Source: an uncultured Oscillibacter sp. (GTDB taxonomy: Bacteria > Bacillota > Clostridia > Oscillospirales > Oscillospiraceae). Taken from it: a stretch of 64,000 nt of DNA. The first letter of the stretch is position 1; each line of letters opens with the position of its first letter. Shown in pieces: positions 1 to 8,338 of the stretch. The translations under genes and the position numbers were made by a program. The stretch lies in the NCBI GenBank assembly GCA_910583695.1, contig CAJTZL010000003.1, positions 1 to 64,000 of the forward strand, read 5' to 3'. The notes beneath the pieces are model-generated. The model saw nothing but the letters and a program-made list of their open reading frames with translations. It did not search any database and was not told the DNA's origin.

Positions 1-116
1 TCTGGAAGAAAAAGAGAAAATGGGGGGTGCAAAGAACCAGCCATCTTCATGGCTGTAATCCCCCCGCCCGAAGGGCGAGTACAAGCCTCCCCTCCGGGGA
101 GCCCCAAGGAGCGCCT

Positions 117-1985
117 ATGCAAGAATTTCCCGCAGGAACATTCGATATCGCCGTCATCGGCGCCGGCCACGCCGGCATCGAGGCCGCCCTGGCCTCCGCC
201 CGCCTGGGGCTGGAAACCATCGTCTTCACCATCAACCTGGACGCGGTGGGCAACATGCCCTGCAACCCCGCCATCGGAGGCACAGGCAAGGGCCATCTGG
301 TCCGGGAGCTGGACGCCCTGGGGGGCGAAATGGCCCGGGCCGCCGACGAGTGCTGCATCCAGTACCGTCTACTGAACAAGGGTAAGGGTCCCGCCGTCTG
401 GTCCCTCCGGGCCCAGGCGGACCGCCGGAAGTACCAGGGCCGCATGAAGCACGCCCTGGAGCGGCAGCCCCGCCTCACCGTCCGCCAGGGGGAAGTGGTG
501 GAGGTCCGCACCGGTGAGGACGGCGGGGTTTCCGCCGTGGTCCTGGCCACCGGGGCCGTGTTCGCCGTCCGGGCCGTCATTCTGGCCACGGGAACCTATC
601 TCACCGGCCGGACCATTGTGGGCGAGTGGGTGGAGGACTCCGGCCCCGACGGCATGCACGCCGCCGCACGGCTGGCGCAGTCCCTCCTGAAGCTGGGCCT
701 CCCTCTCCGCCGCTTCAAAACCGGCACGCCCCCCCGGGTGAACGCCCGGACGGTGGATTTTGAGGAAATGGAGGTCCAGCCCGGCGACGCGCTGCCCGTT
801 CCCTTCTCCTATTCCACCCGGGAGGCCCCGGAAAACCGGGCGGTCTGCCATCTCACCTGGACCACGGAGGAGACAACGCGCATCATCCGGGAGAACCTGG
901 ACCGGGCCCCCATGTACTCCGGCCTCATCGAGGGCGTAGGGCCCCGGTACTGCCCCTCCTTTGAGACAAAAATCGTCCGCTTTCCAGACAAGCTCCGGCA
1001 CCAGCTCTTTGTGGAGCCCATGGGCCTGGACACCGAGGAGGTTTACATTCAGGGCTTCTCCTCCTCCATGCCGGAGGACGTCCAGATTCAAATGCTCCAC
1101 AGCGTCCCGGGCCTCCGGCGGGCCGTCATGACCCGGCCCGCCTACGCCATTGAGTACGACTGCATCGACCCCCTGGCGCTCTCTCCCGCGCTGGAGGTCA
1201 AGGCCGTCCCCGGCCTCTACGGCGCGGGGCAGTTCAACGGCTCCTCCGGCTACGAGGAGGCGGCGGTTCAGGGCTTCCTGGCCGGGGTCAACGCCGCCCG
1301 GAAGCTGCGGGGACAGAGCGAATTTGTTCTCTCCCGGGCGGAGAGCTACATCGGCACCCTCATTGACGATCTCGTGACCAAGGGCACGGAAGAGCCCTAC
1401 CGGATCATGACCTCCCGGAGCGAGTACCGGCTTTTGCTCCGGCAGGACAACGCGGACCTGCGCCTTACCAAACGAGGCTATGAGATCGGGCTGGTCCCGG
1501 AGGAGCGCCTCCGGGCCGTGGAGGAAAAATACGCCGCCGTGGAGCGGGAAATCCGGCGCCTGCGCCACACGGGAGCCTCCCCCTCTCCGAAATTGGCGGC
1601 CTTCCTGGCCTCCAAGGACACGGCGGACGCCCCGGGGGGCTGTCCCCTGGACGCGCTTTTGCGGCGGCCCCGGGTCCACTATGACGAGCTGGCTCCCTTT
1701 GACCCGGGAAGGCCGGACCTGCCCCCAGACGTGAAGGAGCAGGTGGAAATCTCCGTGAAGTACGAGGGCTATATCCGCCGCCAGGAAAAGCAGGTGGAGG
1801 ATTTCCGGAAGATGGCCTCTCACGCCCTGCCGCCGGAGCTGGACTACGCCTCCATCCAGGGCCTCCGGCTGGAGGCCAGGGAGAAGCTGGCGGCGGTGCG
1901 GCCCCTGGACCTGGGACAGGCGTCCCGAATCTCCGGCGTGTCCCCGGCGGACGTGGCCGCCCTGATGATTTTTTTGGAAAAATAG
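117..1985 (+). CDS. mnmG: tRNA uridine-5-carboxymethylaminomethyl modification enzyme MnmG (GidA)
   Basis: This FAD-dependent enzyme works with MnmE to install the carboxymethylaminomethyl group at wobble uridine 34 of certain tRNAs. The N-terminus has the FAD dinucleotide-binding motif GAGHAG (residues about 15-20), followed by the family signature around NPAIGGTGKGHLVRELDALGG. The C-terminal helical domain ends in the typical LDLGQASRISGVSPADVAALM stretch. The length of 622 aa is normal. I chose the ATG at 117 because AAGGAG lies at 106-111; an in-frame GTG at 27 would add 30 residues that the family does not have. No promoter is visible in the 116 upstream bases, so it is probably co-transcribed with a gene left of the window. 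Confidence 0.97.
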   Translation: MQEFPAGTFDIAVIGAGHAGIEAALASARLGLETIVFTINLDAVGNMPCNPAIGGTGKGHLVRELDALGGEMARAADECCIQYRLLNKGKGPAVWSLRAQADRRKYQGRMKHALERQPRLTVRQGEVVEVRTGEDGGVSAVVLATGAVFAVRAVILATGTYLTGRTIVGEWVEDSGPDGMHAAARLAQSLLKLGLPLRRFKTGTPPRVNARTVDFEEMEVQPGDALPVPFSYSTREAPENRAVCHLTWTTEETTRIIRENLDRAPMYSGLIEGVGPRYCPSFETKIVRFPDKLRHQLFVEPMGLDTEEVYIQGFSSSMPEDVQIQMLHSVPGLRRAVMTRPAYAIEYDCIDPLALSPALEVKAVPGLYGAGQFNGSSGYEEAAVQGFLAGVNAARKLRGQSEFVLSRAESYIGTLIDDLVTKGTEEPYRIMTSRSEYRLLLRQDNADLRLTKRGYEIGLVPEERLRAVEEKYAAVEREIRRLRHTGASPSPKLAAFLASKDTADAPGGCPLDALLRRPRVHYDELAPFDPGRPDLPPDVKEQVEISVKYEGYIRRQEKQVEDFRKMASHALPPELDYASIQGLRLEAREKLAAVRPLDLGQASRISGVSPADVAALMIFLEK

Positions 1986-2044
1986 AAACCGCGGTTTTCA
2001 GACGGCAGGAACCGTCAATACTGACAGGAAAGGAAGCGCTCCCC

Positions 2045-2710
2045 ATGCTGATCGACATGACTCACACCATCACCCCGGAGATCCCCGTCTACCCCGGCAC
2101 ACCGGTCCCCAGCCTCTCCCCCGCCTGTACCTTCACCCGGGACGGCTTCCGGGAGACCCTGCTGACCTTCTCCTCCCACACCGGCACCCACATGGACGCT
2201 CCCGCCCACCTGTTCCAGGAGGGGCGGACCCTGGACCAGATGCCCATGTCCCAGTTCTCCGGCCGGGCCACGGTGCTGGATGTCTCCCAGGAGGGCCCGG
2301 TCATTACGGAGGCCTTTCTCCGGTCCAACTACGAGGCCATCCACTGCGCCGATTACATCCTGTTCTACACCGGCTGGGAGGACCACTGGGGCACGGAGCG
2401 CTTTTTGGAGGACACCTTCCCCGTTCCCGACGAGGAGGCAGCCCGGTATCTCGTTTCCCGGGGCCTCAAGGGCGTGGGCACCGACGCCATCAGCATCGAC
2501 CGGATGGGAGACAGCCACCTGCCCATCCATCACATCCTTCTGAAAGACAGCATCCTGAGCATTGAGAACCTGTGCCTGAAAAAGGTCCGGGGGCGGAAGG
2601 ACTTTTTGTTCTTCGCCCTGCCCATGAAATTCCAGGATACCGACGGCGCTCCCGTCCGCGCGTTTGCGGAGCTGCGGGAGGCCTTCGAGGGAGAGAGGAG
2701 AAGACGTTGA
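2045..2710 (+). CDS. cyclase-family protein (kynurenine formamidase-like metal hydrolase)
   Basis: A 221-aa member of the putative cyclase family, which includes bacterial arylformamidase and isatin hydrolase. The signature HTGTHMDAPAH (residues 45-55) supplies the metal-binding His and Asp residues. A second conserved segment, GVGTDAISIDR (about 142-152), is also present. AGGAAAGGAAG just upstream serves as the ribosome site. The stop codon overlaps the TTG start of murT by four bases, so translation may be coupled. The substrate is unknown: there are no tryptophan-catabolism genes nearby, so formamidase activity is only one possibility. Confidence 0.85.
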   Translation: MLIDMTHTITPEIPVYPGTPVPSLSPACTFTRDGFRETLLTFSSHTGTHMDAPAHLFQEGRTLDQMPMSQFSGRATVLDVSQEGPVITEAFLRSNYEAIHCADYILFYTGWEDHWGTERFLEDTFPVPDEEAARYLVSRGLKGVGTDAISIDRMGDSHLPIHHILLKDSILSIENLCLKKVRGRKDFLFFALPMKFQDTDGAPVRAFAELREAFEGERRRR

Positions 2711-4029
2711 AAAAACTTCTGGCCATCGCAGTCTGCAAGCTGGGGCGCTTTGTGGGAAAGCTCATCGGCAAGGGGAGCTCCATGCCGGGGAAGTTCGCCC
2801 TGAAAATCTGCCCGGACATCCTCCGGCGGGTGGAGCTGCCGGAGCATATCATCGCCGTCACCGGCTCCAACGGGAAAACCTCTACCGTGGAGATGATCGC
2901 CGCCATCCTCCGGGCGGACGGAAAAACCGTGGTCTATAACGAAGAGGGCTCCAACCAGATTGAGGGCGTGACCACCCTGGTGCTGACCCATGCCACCCTG
3001 GGGGGCAGGGTCCGGGCGGACGTGCTCCTCATCGAGTCCGACGAGCGCTATGCCGCCCACACCTTCCAATTCTTCCACCCCACGGAGTTCGTCGTCACCA
3101 ACCTCTACCGGGACCAGCTCACCCGGAACGGCCACCCGGAATGGGTCTATGACTCCATTCTCCCGGCCCTCCACCCCGAGACGGAGCTGATTTTAAATGC
3201 CGACGACCCCCTGTCCTCCTGCTTTGCCCAGGGGCGGGAGAAGGTGAAATGGTTTGGCCTGGATCGGTGCTCCATTTCTACGGACGCGCCTGCCGGAGCC
3301 TATCACGACGGGGCCTTCTGCCCCCTCTGCCACGCCCCCATGGAGTATGACTACGTGCACTACAACCACATCGGGGCCTATCGCTGCACGAAATGCGGGC
3401 ACAAAAAACCCACCGCGGACTACGCCGTTACGGCAGTGGACCTGGAAAACGCCCGGATCACCCTTGACGGCACGGTGGGGATCACCCTGGCCTTCCGGAG
3501 CATCTACAACATCTGCAACATCCTGGCGGCCTATGCCGCCTGCCGGGAGTGCGGCGTGTCCGGTGAGAGCGCCGCCGCCGTCCTCAGCAATTACCTGCTG
3601 AAAAACGGCCGGATGCAGACCTTCCGCCTGGGGGCCCGCCACGGCACCCTGCTGACCAGCAAGCACGAAAACTCCATCGCCTACGACACGAACCTCCGCT
3701 ATATCGCCGCCTCGGAAACGGACTGCACGGTGCTGGTCATCGTGGACGCGGTGAGCCGGAAGTACTTCACCAGCGAGACCAGCTGGCTGTGGGACATCGA
3801 CTTCGACCAGCTGAACGCCCCCCATGTGAAGCGGGTGGTGCTGGCGGGCCGGTACTGCAACGACCTGGCGGAGCGGTTCTCCTACACGGCGGTGGAGAAC
3901 TGGGCCGTGGAACCGGATATCGCCGCGGCGGCGTCGGAGCTGAAAAACAGCGGGGACGAGGAGCTGTTCGTCGTCACCTGCTTCTCCGACCGGGACAAGA
4001 TTCTCAGCCGCGTGGAAAAGGAGGCCTGA
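2707..4029 (+). CDS. murT: MurT-like Mur ligase (lipid II isoglutaminyl synthase subunit), divergent glutaminase interface
   Basis: A 440-aa Mur-ligase-type ATPase with the C-terminal DUF1727 domain. MurT amidates the alpha-carboxyl of D-Glu in lipid II using ammonia from GatD. Visible features are the P-loop TGSNGKTS (about residues 51-58), NADDPL, and a zinc ribbon with two Cys pairs (CPLC and CTKC, near 214 and 235). The start is TTG at 2707, with AGAGGAG in front and a 4-base overlap with the upstream stop; the longer GTG start at 2572 would lie inside the upstream gene. One oddity is in the C-terminal region. Canonical MurT has a D-N-x-A-D-G segment before SWxWD; here it reads S-R-K-Y-F-T (350-355) before SWLWD, so the Asp thought to complete the glutaminase triad appears lost. 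See gatD. Confidence 0.88.
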   Translation: MKKLLAIAVCKLGRFVGKLIGKGSSMPGKFALKICPDILRRVELPEHIIAVTGSNGKTSTVEMIAAILRADGKTVVYNEEGSNQIEGVTTLVLTHATLGGRVRADVLLIESDERYAAHTFQFFHPTEFVVTNLYRDQLTRNGHPEWVYDSILPALHPETELILNADDPLSSCFAQGREKVKWFGLDRCSISTDAPAGAYHDGAFCPLCHAPMEYDYVHYNHIGAYRCTKCGHKKPTADYAVTAVDLENARITLDGTVGITLAFRSIYNICNILAAYAACRECGVSGESAAAVLSNYLLKNGRMQTFRLGARHGTLLTSKHENSIAYDTNLRYIAASETDCTVLVIVDAVSRKYFTSETSWLWDIDFDQLNAPHVKRVVLAGRYCNDLAERFSYTAVENWAVEPDIAAAASELKNSGDEELFVVTCFSDRDKILSRVEKEA

Positions 4030-4032
4030 GGC

Positions 4033-4767
4033 ATGGACGTGCGGATCATCCATTTTTACCCGGACCTGATGGACCTCTACGGAAGCCGGGCCAATCTGCT
4101 GGCCCTGAAACGCTATCTGGAGCATCTGGACTGCGACATCACGGTGGAGGCCGTCCTCCCCGGCGGCGGAGCGGACATTGCCCGGGGGGACTTCTTCTTC
4201 ATGGGCGCAGGGACGGAGCGCGCCGCCCGGGCGGCCATGGCGGACTTCTCCCGCTATGGGGAATCCCTGAAGGCCGCCGCCCTGGACTGCGCCGCCATGC
4301 TCTTCGCCGGGACGGCCATGGACCTGCTGGGCGCCTCCGTCAAAGAGGCGGACGGCACCTCCTATGAGGGCCTGGGGCTGGCCTCCTTCGCCGTGGAGCA
4401 CGGCAGAAAGCGCATCGTCGGGGACGTGTACGGGCACACGGACCTTTACCCGGAGGCGGTGGTTGGCTTCCTGAACAAGTGCGGGATGGTCTCCGGCGTG
4501 GAGACGCCGCTTTTGACGGGGCTGGATCTGGGCTTTGGCAACGAGAAGGAGCGGGGGCCAGAGGGCTTCCATTGGAAAAACGTCTTTGCCTCCCAACTGA
4601 CGGGCCCCCTGCTGGTGAAGAATCCCAAGCTGCTGGAGACCGTGGCCGCCGCCATCTACGCCCGCCGGGGCAGGCCCCTGCCGGTGGACCGGCCCGTGGA
4701 CCGCTGGGCAGAAAAGGCCTATGCCGTCACGGAGGAGCAGCTCCGGGCCCGGGCGCAAGCAAAATAG
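4033..4767 (+). CDS. gatD: GatD-like glutamine amidotransferase subunit lacking catalytic Cys and His
   Basis: A 244-aa class I amidotransferase-like protein, two bases downstream of murT. The fold-level landmarks match GatD: MDLYGSRANLLALKRYLE at the N-terminus, LPGGGAD, DLLG, GNEKERGPEGF and GPLLVKNPKL. The active site does not. Where GatD has C-G-G-Y-Q, this protein reads A-G-T-A-M-D (92-97), putting Gly93 at the nucleophile position. Where GatD has Y-L-H-G-P-L-L, it reads Q-L-T-G-P-L-L, so Thr190 replaces the catalytic His. The reading frame is intact and the codons are ordinary, so this is not a simple pseudogene. It may be a structural partner for an ammonia-using MurT. Nearby Cys86 or His180 could conceivably substitute, which cannot be judged here. 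Confidence 0.85.
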   Translation: MDVRIIHFYPDLMDLYGSRANLLALKRYLEHLDCDITVEAVLPGGGADIARGDFFFMGAGTERAARAAMADFSRYGESLKAAALDCAAMLFAGTAMDLLGASVKEADGTSYEGLGLASFAVEHGRKRIVGDVYGHTDLYPEAVVGFLNKCGMVSGVETPLLTGLDLGFGNEKERGPEGFHWKNVFASQLTGPLLVKNPKLLETVAAAIYARRGRPLPVDRPVDRWAEKAYAVTEEQLRARAQAK

Positions 4768-4780
4768 GGAACACATAAAA

Positions 4781-4813
4781 GGCAGGGCAGACAATCGGTC
4801 CGCCCTGCCTTTT
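4781..4813. terminator. bidirectional terminator between gatD and the ankyrin gene
   Basis: GGCAGGGC (4781-4788) pairs perfectly with GCCCTGCC (4802-4809). It is preceded by AAAA and followed by TTTT, so it can serve both converging genes. Confidence 0.85.
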
Positions 4814-5616
4814 CAGGTATAGTAAGCCCGAAGGACGGGCTCCAGCTCCCGCCACTTGATCTCATACATCCGGCGGTAGTCCTCCACCGTTAGGGAGGGC
4901 GTGATGAGCTGTTCCTTTCCCCGGTACTTCATGGTGTAGGGCTTGAACGCGCTGGAGTCCGGATCCAGGCCATGCAGCCCGTCCAGCAGCTCCCGGCCCT
5001 CATTCAGATTCCGCAGGATCACCGAGACCTGGGACAGGCCCTCCTCATTGGGCGGTATGAAATCGTGGATATCCACCCCATGCTTTAAAAGCTCGTCCAG
5101 CACCGCCTTGAGCATTTCCCTCAGCTGGCGGTTCTCCGCCTTGCTCTCCTCCACGTAGTAGCTGGGATAAGACTTGCGGGCAAGCTGGTCGTACTGCTCC
5201 AGGGCGTGCTGCCAGGCGTTGAGGCCGTGGGAGGTTTTCCGGTTGGGGTCCATCCCCATATCCAGCAGACGGCGTAAAAGCAGAAAATAACCTTTTGTCC
5301 GCTCCTTGCGTTCCTCGGACACATGATCCCCCGCCCGCAAGAAGCACTGGACGACGGCATCGTACCAGATGGGAGCGGAGAAGTTGAAGCCGTAGGGATT
5401 GACCGCGTCCTGGAAATTCACGTCCGCCCCCCGGTCCAGCAGCAGGTGGGCCGCCTCCAAATGATCACTCTTAATGGCCACCATCAGGGGCGACTGACCG
5501 TCGTCCTTCTTGGGCGGAGCCTTGGCAAGGCAGGCGATGAGCTCCGGCTTTTTGTCTAAAATCGCGGCCACCTCGTCCAGCTTTCCCCGGCGAATGGCGG
5601 TAAAGAGCTTTTTCAT
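4813..5616 (-). CDS. ankyrin-repeat protein
   Basis: A 267-aa cytoplasmic protein with N-terminal ankyrin repeats. The clearest is DGQSPLMVAIKSDHLEAAHLLLDRGADVNFQ; a first helix pair (LFTAIRRGKLDEVAAILDKKPEL) and a degenerate later repeat (RRLLDMGMDPNRKTSHGLNAWQHAL) flank it. It most likely mediates protein-protein contacts, and no catalytic domain is visible. I chose the ATG at 5616 because GGGGAGG lies directly upstream; the open frame extends a further 53 codons without family resemblance. It is monocistronic and convergent with gatD, with a shared terminator. Partner and function are unknown. Confidence 0.75.
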   Translation of the reverse strand: MKKLFTAIRRGKLDEVAAILDKKPELIACLAKAPPKKDDGQSPLMVAIKSDHLEAAHLLLDRGADVNFQDAVNPYGFNFSAPIWYDAVVQCFLRAGDHVSEERKERTKGYFLLLRRLLDMGMDPNRKTSHGLNAWQHALEQYDQLARKSYPSYYVEESKAENRQLREMLKAVLDELLKHGVDIHDFIPPNEEGLSQVSVILRNLNEGRELLDGLHGLDPDSSAFKPYTMKYRGKEQLITPSLTVEDYRRMYEIKWRELEPVLRAYYT

Positions 5617-5728
5617 AGTTCCTCCCCGAAAGTGGATTTCCCTCGGCTTGCGGCTTTTTATTATAAAGCAGCGCCTTGTAAAAAGCAAGCTCCTTCCAGT
5701 CCCTCCCTCCCCCTCCAGATTTTGAGGG

Positions 5729-5757
5729 TTGCCCCCGGAGGCCGTTTCCGGTATTCT
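5729..5757 (+). promoter_or_regulatory. sigma-A-like promoter of the SleB-like gene
   Basis: TTGCCC (5729-5734) and TATTCT (5752-5757) are separated by 17 bp, about 40 bp before the ATG at 5800. Confidence 0.4.
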
Positions 5758-5799
5758 TGTCTGTGAACTCCACACAAGAAAGGAAACGTAAGGAACCCT

Positions 5800-6576
5800 A
5801 TGAAACGAACACTCTTATGCGGACTTCTTGCCGCCGCGGCCCTCTGCCTCCCCGTTCAGGCCGCCCGGCCCGCCAACCTCCAGGTAGACGGAGACCTTCT
5901 GAACGCCGCCGCCTATGTGGAGGCGGGCACCACCTACGCCCCCCTCCGGGAACTGCTGGAGTCTCTGGGAGACTGGAGCATCTGGTGGGACGGCTCCGCC
6001 GCCCGGGCGGTCTCCGAGGACGCATCCTTGTCGGCGGACCCTGACGGCGGCGTCCTGACCGTCAACGGCCGGCGCTATCCCTGCGTGGTAGACGTGGTGG
6101 AGGGCCGGACCTATGTGCCCCTGCGCCTGACGGCAGAGGCCCTGGGCGGAAGCGTCCGGTGGGACCCCTGGCTGGATGGGGCGGCCGTGACCTCCCCCGG
6201 CGCGGAGCACGACGCTATGGACTACTACTGGCTCTCCCGCATCATCCACGCCGAAAGCGGCGGCGAGGCCCTGGAGGGCCAGATCGCCGTAGGCAACGTG
6301 GTGCTGAACCGGGTGTCCAGCGGGGACTTTCCCGACAGCATCCCCGAGGTCATCTTCGACGCCGAGAACGGCGTGCAGTTTGAACCGGTGTCCAACGGCT
6401 CCGTGACCAAGGAGCCCACGGAGCTGTCCCAGGAGGCCGCCCGGCGGGCCCTGTCCGGGGAAAACACCGCAGGGGACGCCCTCTACTTCTTCGCCCCGGC
6501 CCTGTCCCAGGGAAGCTGGATCGACTCCAGCCGCACCTACCGGCAGACCATCGGCTGTCACCGCTTCTACCGCTGA
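5800..6576 (+). CDS. SleB-type cell wall hydrolase with copper-amine-oxidase-like N-terminal domain
   Basis: A 258-aa secreted protein. Residues 1-21 form a signal peptide (MKRTLLCGLLAAAALCLPVQA). Residues 25-130 resemble two half-repeats of the copper amine oxidase N-terminal-like domain (YAPLRELLESLG and YVPLRLTAEALGG), common in Clostridia surface proteins. Residues about 145-258 are a SleB/CwlJ hydrolase domain (LSRIIHAESGGEALEGQIAVGNVVLNRV, where the Glu of HAESGGE is the likely catalytic residue). SleB enzymes are lytic transglycosylases acting on spore cortex peptidoglycan. Here the usual peptidoglycan-binding domain is replaced by the CAO-like module. It stands alone, with its own promoter and terminator. 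Confidence 0.88.
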   Translation: MKRTLLCGLLAAAALCLPVQAARPANLQVDGDLLNAAAYVEAGTTYAPLRELLESLGDWSIWWDGSAARAVSEDASLSADPDGGVLTVNGRRYPCVVDVVEGRTYVPLRLTAEALGGSVRWDPWLDGAAVTSPGAEHDAMDYYWLSRIIHAESGGEALEGQIAVGNVVLNRVSSGDFPDSIPEVIFDAENGVQFEPVSNGSVTKEPTELSQEAARRALSGENTAGDALYFFAPALSQGSWIDSSRTYRQTIGCHRFYR

Positions 6577-6593
6577 CACACCCGGCGTCTTCA

Positions 6594-6625
6594 GACCCCG
6601 GCGGATCGCTCCGCCGGGGTCTTTT
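6594..6625 (+). terminator. terminator of the SleB-like gene
   Basis: GACCCCGGCGGA (6594-6605) pairs with TCCGCCGGGGTC (6610-6621), followed by TTTT. Confidence 0.85.
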
Positions 6626-6682
6626 GTGATATTCGCTTTAAATCGGCGAAAAATTTCCCTGGAATTTTAGGAAATTTATTTC

Positions 6683-6710
6683 TTGTGCACCCTCCCTGTT
6701 TTCCTATATT
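6683..6710 (+). promoter_or_regulatory. putative gdhA promoter
   Basis: TTGTGC (6683-6688) and TATATT (6705-6710) are spaced 16 bp apart in an AT-rich stretch. The leader to the ATG at 6834 is about 115 bases, in which I recognised no riboswitch. Confidence 0.4.
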
Positions 6711-6833
6711 CTATAGACAGGTAAATTCCCGGCCTGCTTTCACGCCAAAACTCCCAAAAAATGGCATATCCGTCCCAAAATGGGGCACGCTGTGAGAAGC
6801 GGCGGAAGGGCCGGACAAAGGGGCGATCTTAAC

Positions 6834-8183
6834 ATGTTAAAGAGCGAATATTTGCAGCGCGTTTACACCCAGGTAGTCACCAGGGACCCGGATCAGCGGG
6901 AGTTTCACCAGGCGGTGCTGGAGTTTCTGGAGAGCCTGGACCAGATCATCGACCGGTATCCCGAGTATGAGAAGAAGGGCATTGTGGACACCTTTGTGGA
7001 GCCGGAGCGGGTCATCACCTTCCGGGTGCCCTGGGTGGACGACCGGGGGCAGGTCCACGTGAACCGGGGCTACCGGGTCCAGTTCAACTCCTCCATCGGC
7101 CCTTACAAGGGGGGCCTCCGCTTCCACCCCACCGTGAACCTCTCCATTCTGAAATTCCTGGGCTTTGAGCAGATTTTGAAGAACAGCCTCACCACTCTGC
7201 CCATGGGCGGAGCCAAGGGCGGCAGCGACTTTGACCCCAAGGGCAAGAGCGATGAGGAAGTCATGCGCTTTTGCCAGAGCTTCATGACGGAGCTCCAGCG
7301 GCACATCGGCCAGTTTGTGGACGTGCCCGCCGGAGATATCGGCGTGGGCGCCCGGGAGATTGGCTACCTCTTCGGCCAGTACCGCCGGGTCCGGGGGACC
7401 TACGCCGCTGGCGTGCTGACGGGCAAGGGCCTCTCCTTCGGCGGCTCCCTGGTCCGCACGGAGGCCACGGGCTACGGCCTGTGCTACCTGACTCAGGAGA
7501 TGCTGTCCAAGATGAAGGGAGACAGCTTCCAGGGCAAAACCGTGGTCATCTCCGGCAGCGGAAACGTAGCCATCTTCGCCTGTCAGAAGGCCGCGGAGCT
7601 GGGAGCAACCGTCGTGGCCCTCAGCGACTCCAACGGCTATATCCACGACCCCAAGGGCATCGACCTGGACGTGGTGAAGGACATCAAGCTGGGCCACCGG
7701 GGCCGCATCAAGGAGTATGCCGACCGGGTTCCCGGCAGCACCTATGCCGACGGCTTCCGGGGCATCTGGACCATTCCCTGCGACATCGCCCTGCCCTGCG
7801 CCACCCAGAATGAAATTGACGGGGAGATTGCCAGGACCATCGTGAAAAACGGGACCATCGCCGTGGCGGAGGGAGCCAACATGCCCTGCCGCCCCGAGGC
7901 CATCCAGGAGTTCCAGCATGCCGGGGTGCTCTTCGCCCCCGCCAAGGCCGCCAACGCCGGAGGCGTGGCCACCAGCGGCCTGGAGATGAGCCAGAACTCC
8001 ATGCGCTACGCCTGGAGCTTTGAGGAAGTGGACCGGCGGCTGAAAACCATCATGACCAACATTTTCCACAACATCTACACCGCCGCCGAAGAGTGCGGAA
8101 AACCCGGTGATCTGGTGTTGGGGGCCAACATCGCAGGCTTTATGAAGGTAGCCGACGTGATGCTGTCCCAGGGCCTGATCTGA
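6834..8183 (+). CDS. gdhA: NADP-type glutamate dehydrogenase
   Basis: A 449-aa enzyme interconverting 2-oxoglutarate plus ammonia and glutamate, the usual length of the hexameric family. The substrate-binding segment GPYKGGLRFHP and the catalytic-lysine segment LPMGGAKGGSDFDPKGKS are present. The Rossmann motif GSGNVA and PCATQNEI follow, and AKAANAGGVATSGLEMSQN closes the signature set. The ATG at 6834 matches the family N-terminus; the GTG at 6780 would add 18 atypical residues. The ribosome site (AAAGGGG) is modest. The gene has its own promoter and a strong terminator, consistent with a monocistronic, highly expressed ammonia-assimilation gene. Confidence 0.96.
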   Translation: MLKSEYLQRVYTQVVTRDPDQREFHQAVLEFLESLDQIIDRYPEYEKKGIVDTFVEPERVITFRVPWVDDRGQVHVNRGYRVQFNSSIGPYKGGLRFHPTVNLSILKFLGFEQILKNSLTTLPMGGAKGGSDFDPKGKSDEEVMRFCQSFMTELQRHIGQFVDVPAGDIGVGAREIGYLFGQYRRVRGTYAAGVLTGKGLSFGGSLVRTEATGYGLCYLTQEMLSKMKGDSFQGKTVVISGSGNVAIFACQKAAELGATVVALSDSNGYIHDPKGIDLDVVKDIKLGHRGRIKEYADRVPGSTYADGFRGIWTIPCDIALPCATQNEIDGEIARTIVKNGTIAVAEGANMPCRPEAIQEFQHAGVLFAPAKAANAGGVATSGLEMSQNSMRYAWSFEEVDRRLKTIMTNIFHNIYTAAEECGKPGDLVLGANIAGFMKVADVMLSQGLI

Positions 8184-8197
8184 CAACATGAGAACGC

Positions 8198-8233
8198 AGC
8201 GGCTCCTCCGGCTTGTCCGGAGGAGCCGCTTTG
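8198..8233 (+). terminator. terminator of gdhA
   Basis: AGCGGCTCCTCCG (8198-8210) is perfectly complementary to CGGAGGAGCCGCT (8218-8230), followed by TTGCTGT. Confidence 0.85.
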
Positions 8234-8338
8234 CTGTATCCGGGCGCGAAACGGGCAATTTTGTACAAGCCGCGTCCGCCGCTCCGTGGTATGCTGACCA
8301 CAGACAGGCGCCTGTCACATTGGAAAGGAGCATTGCAT

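Noticed and set aside
4033..4767. gatD considered as a pseudogene because its catalytic residues are missing
   Set aside because: The frame is intact, codon use matches its neighbours, structural motifs are kept, and the MurT partner shows a matching change; a functional non-glutaminase role is more likely.
3193..4794. 533-codon reverse frame across murT and gatD
   Set aside because: A His/Gly/Val-rich shadow frame, typical of antisense reads in GC-rich genes.
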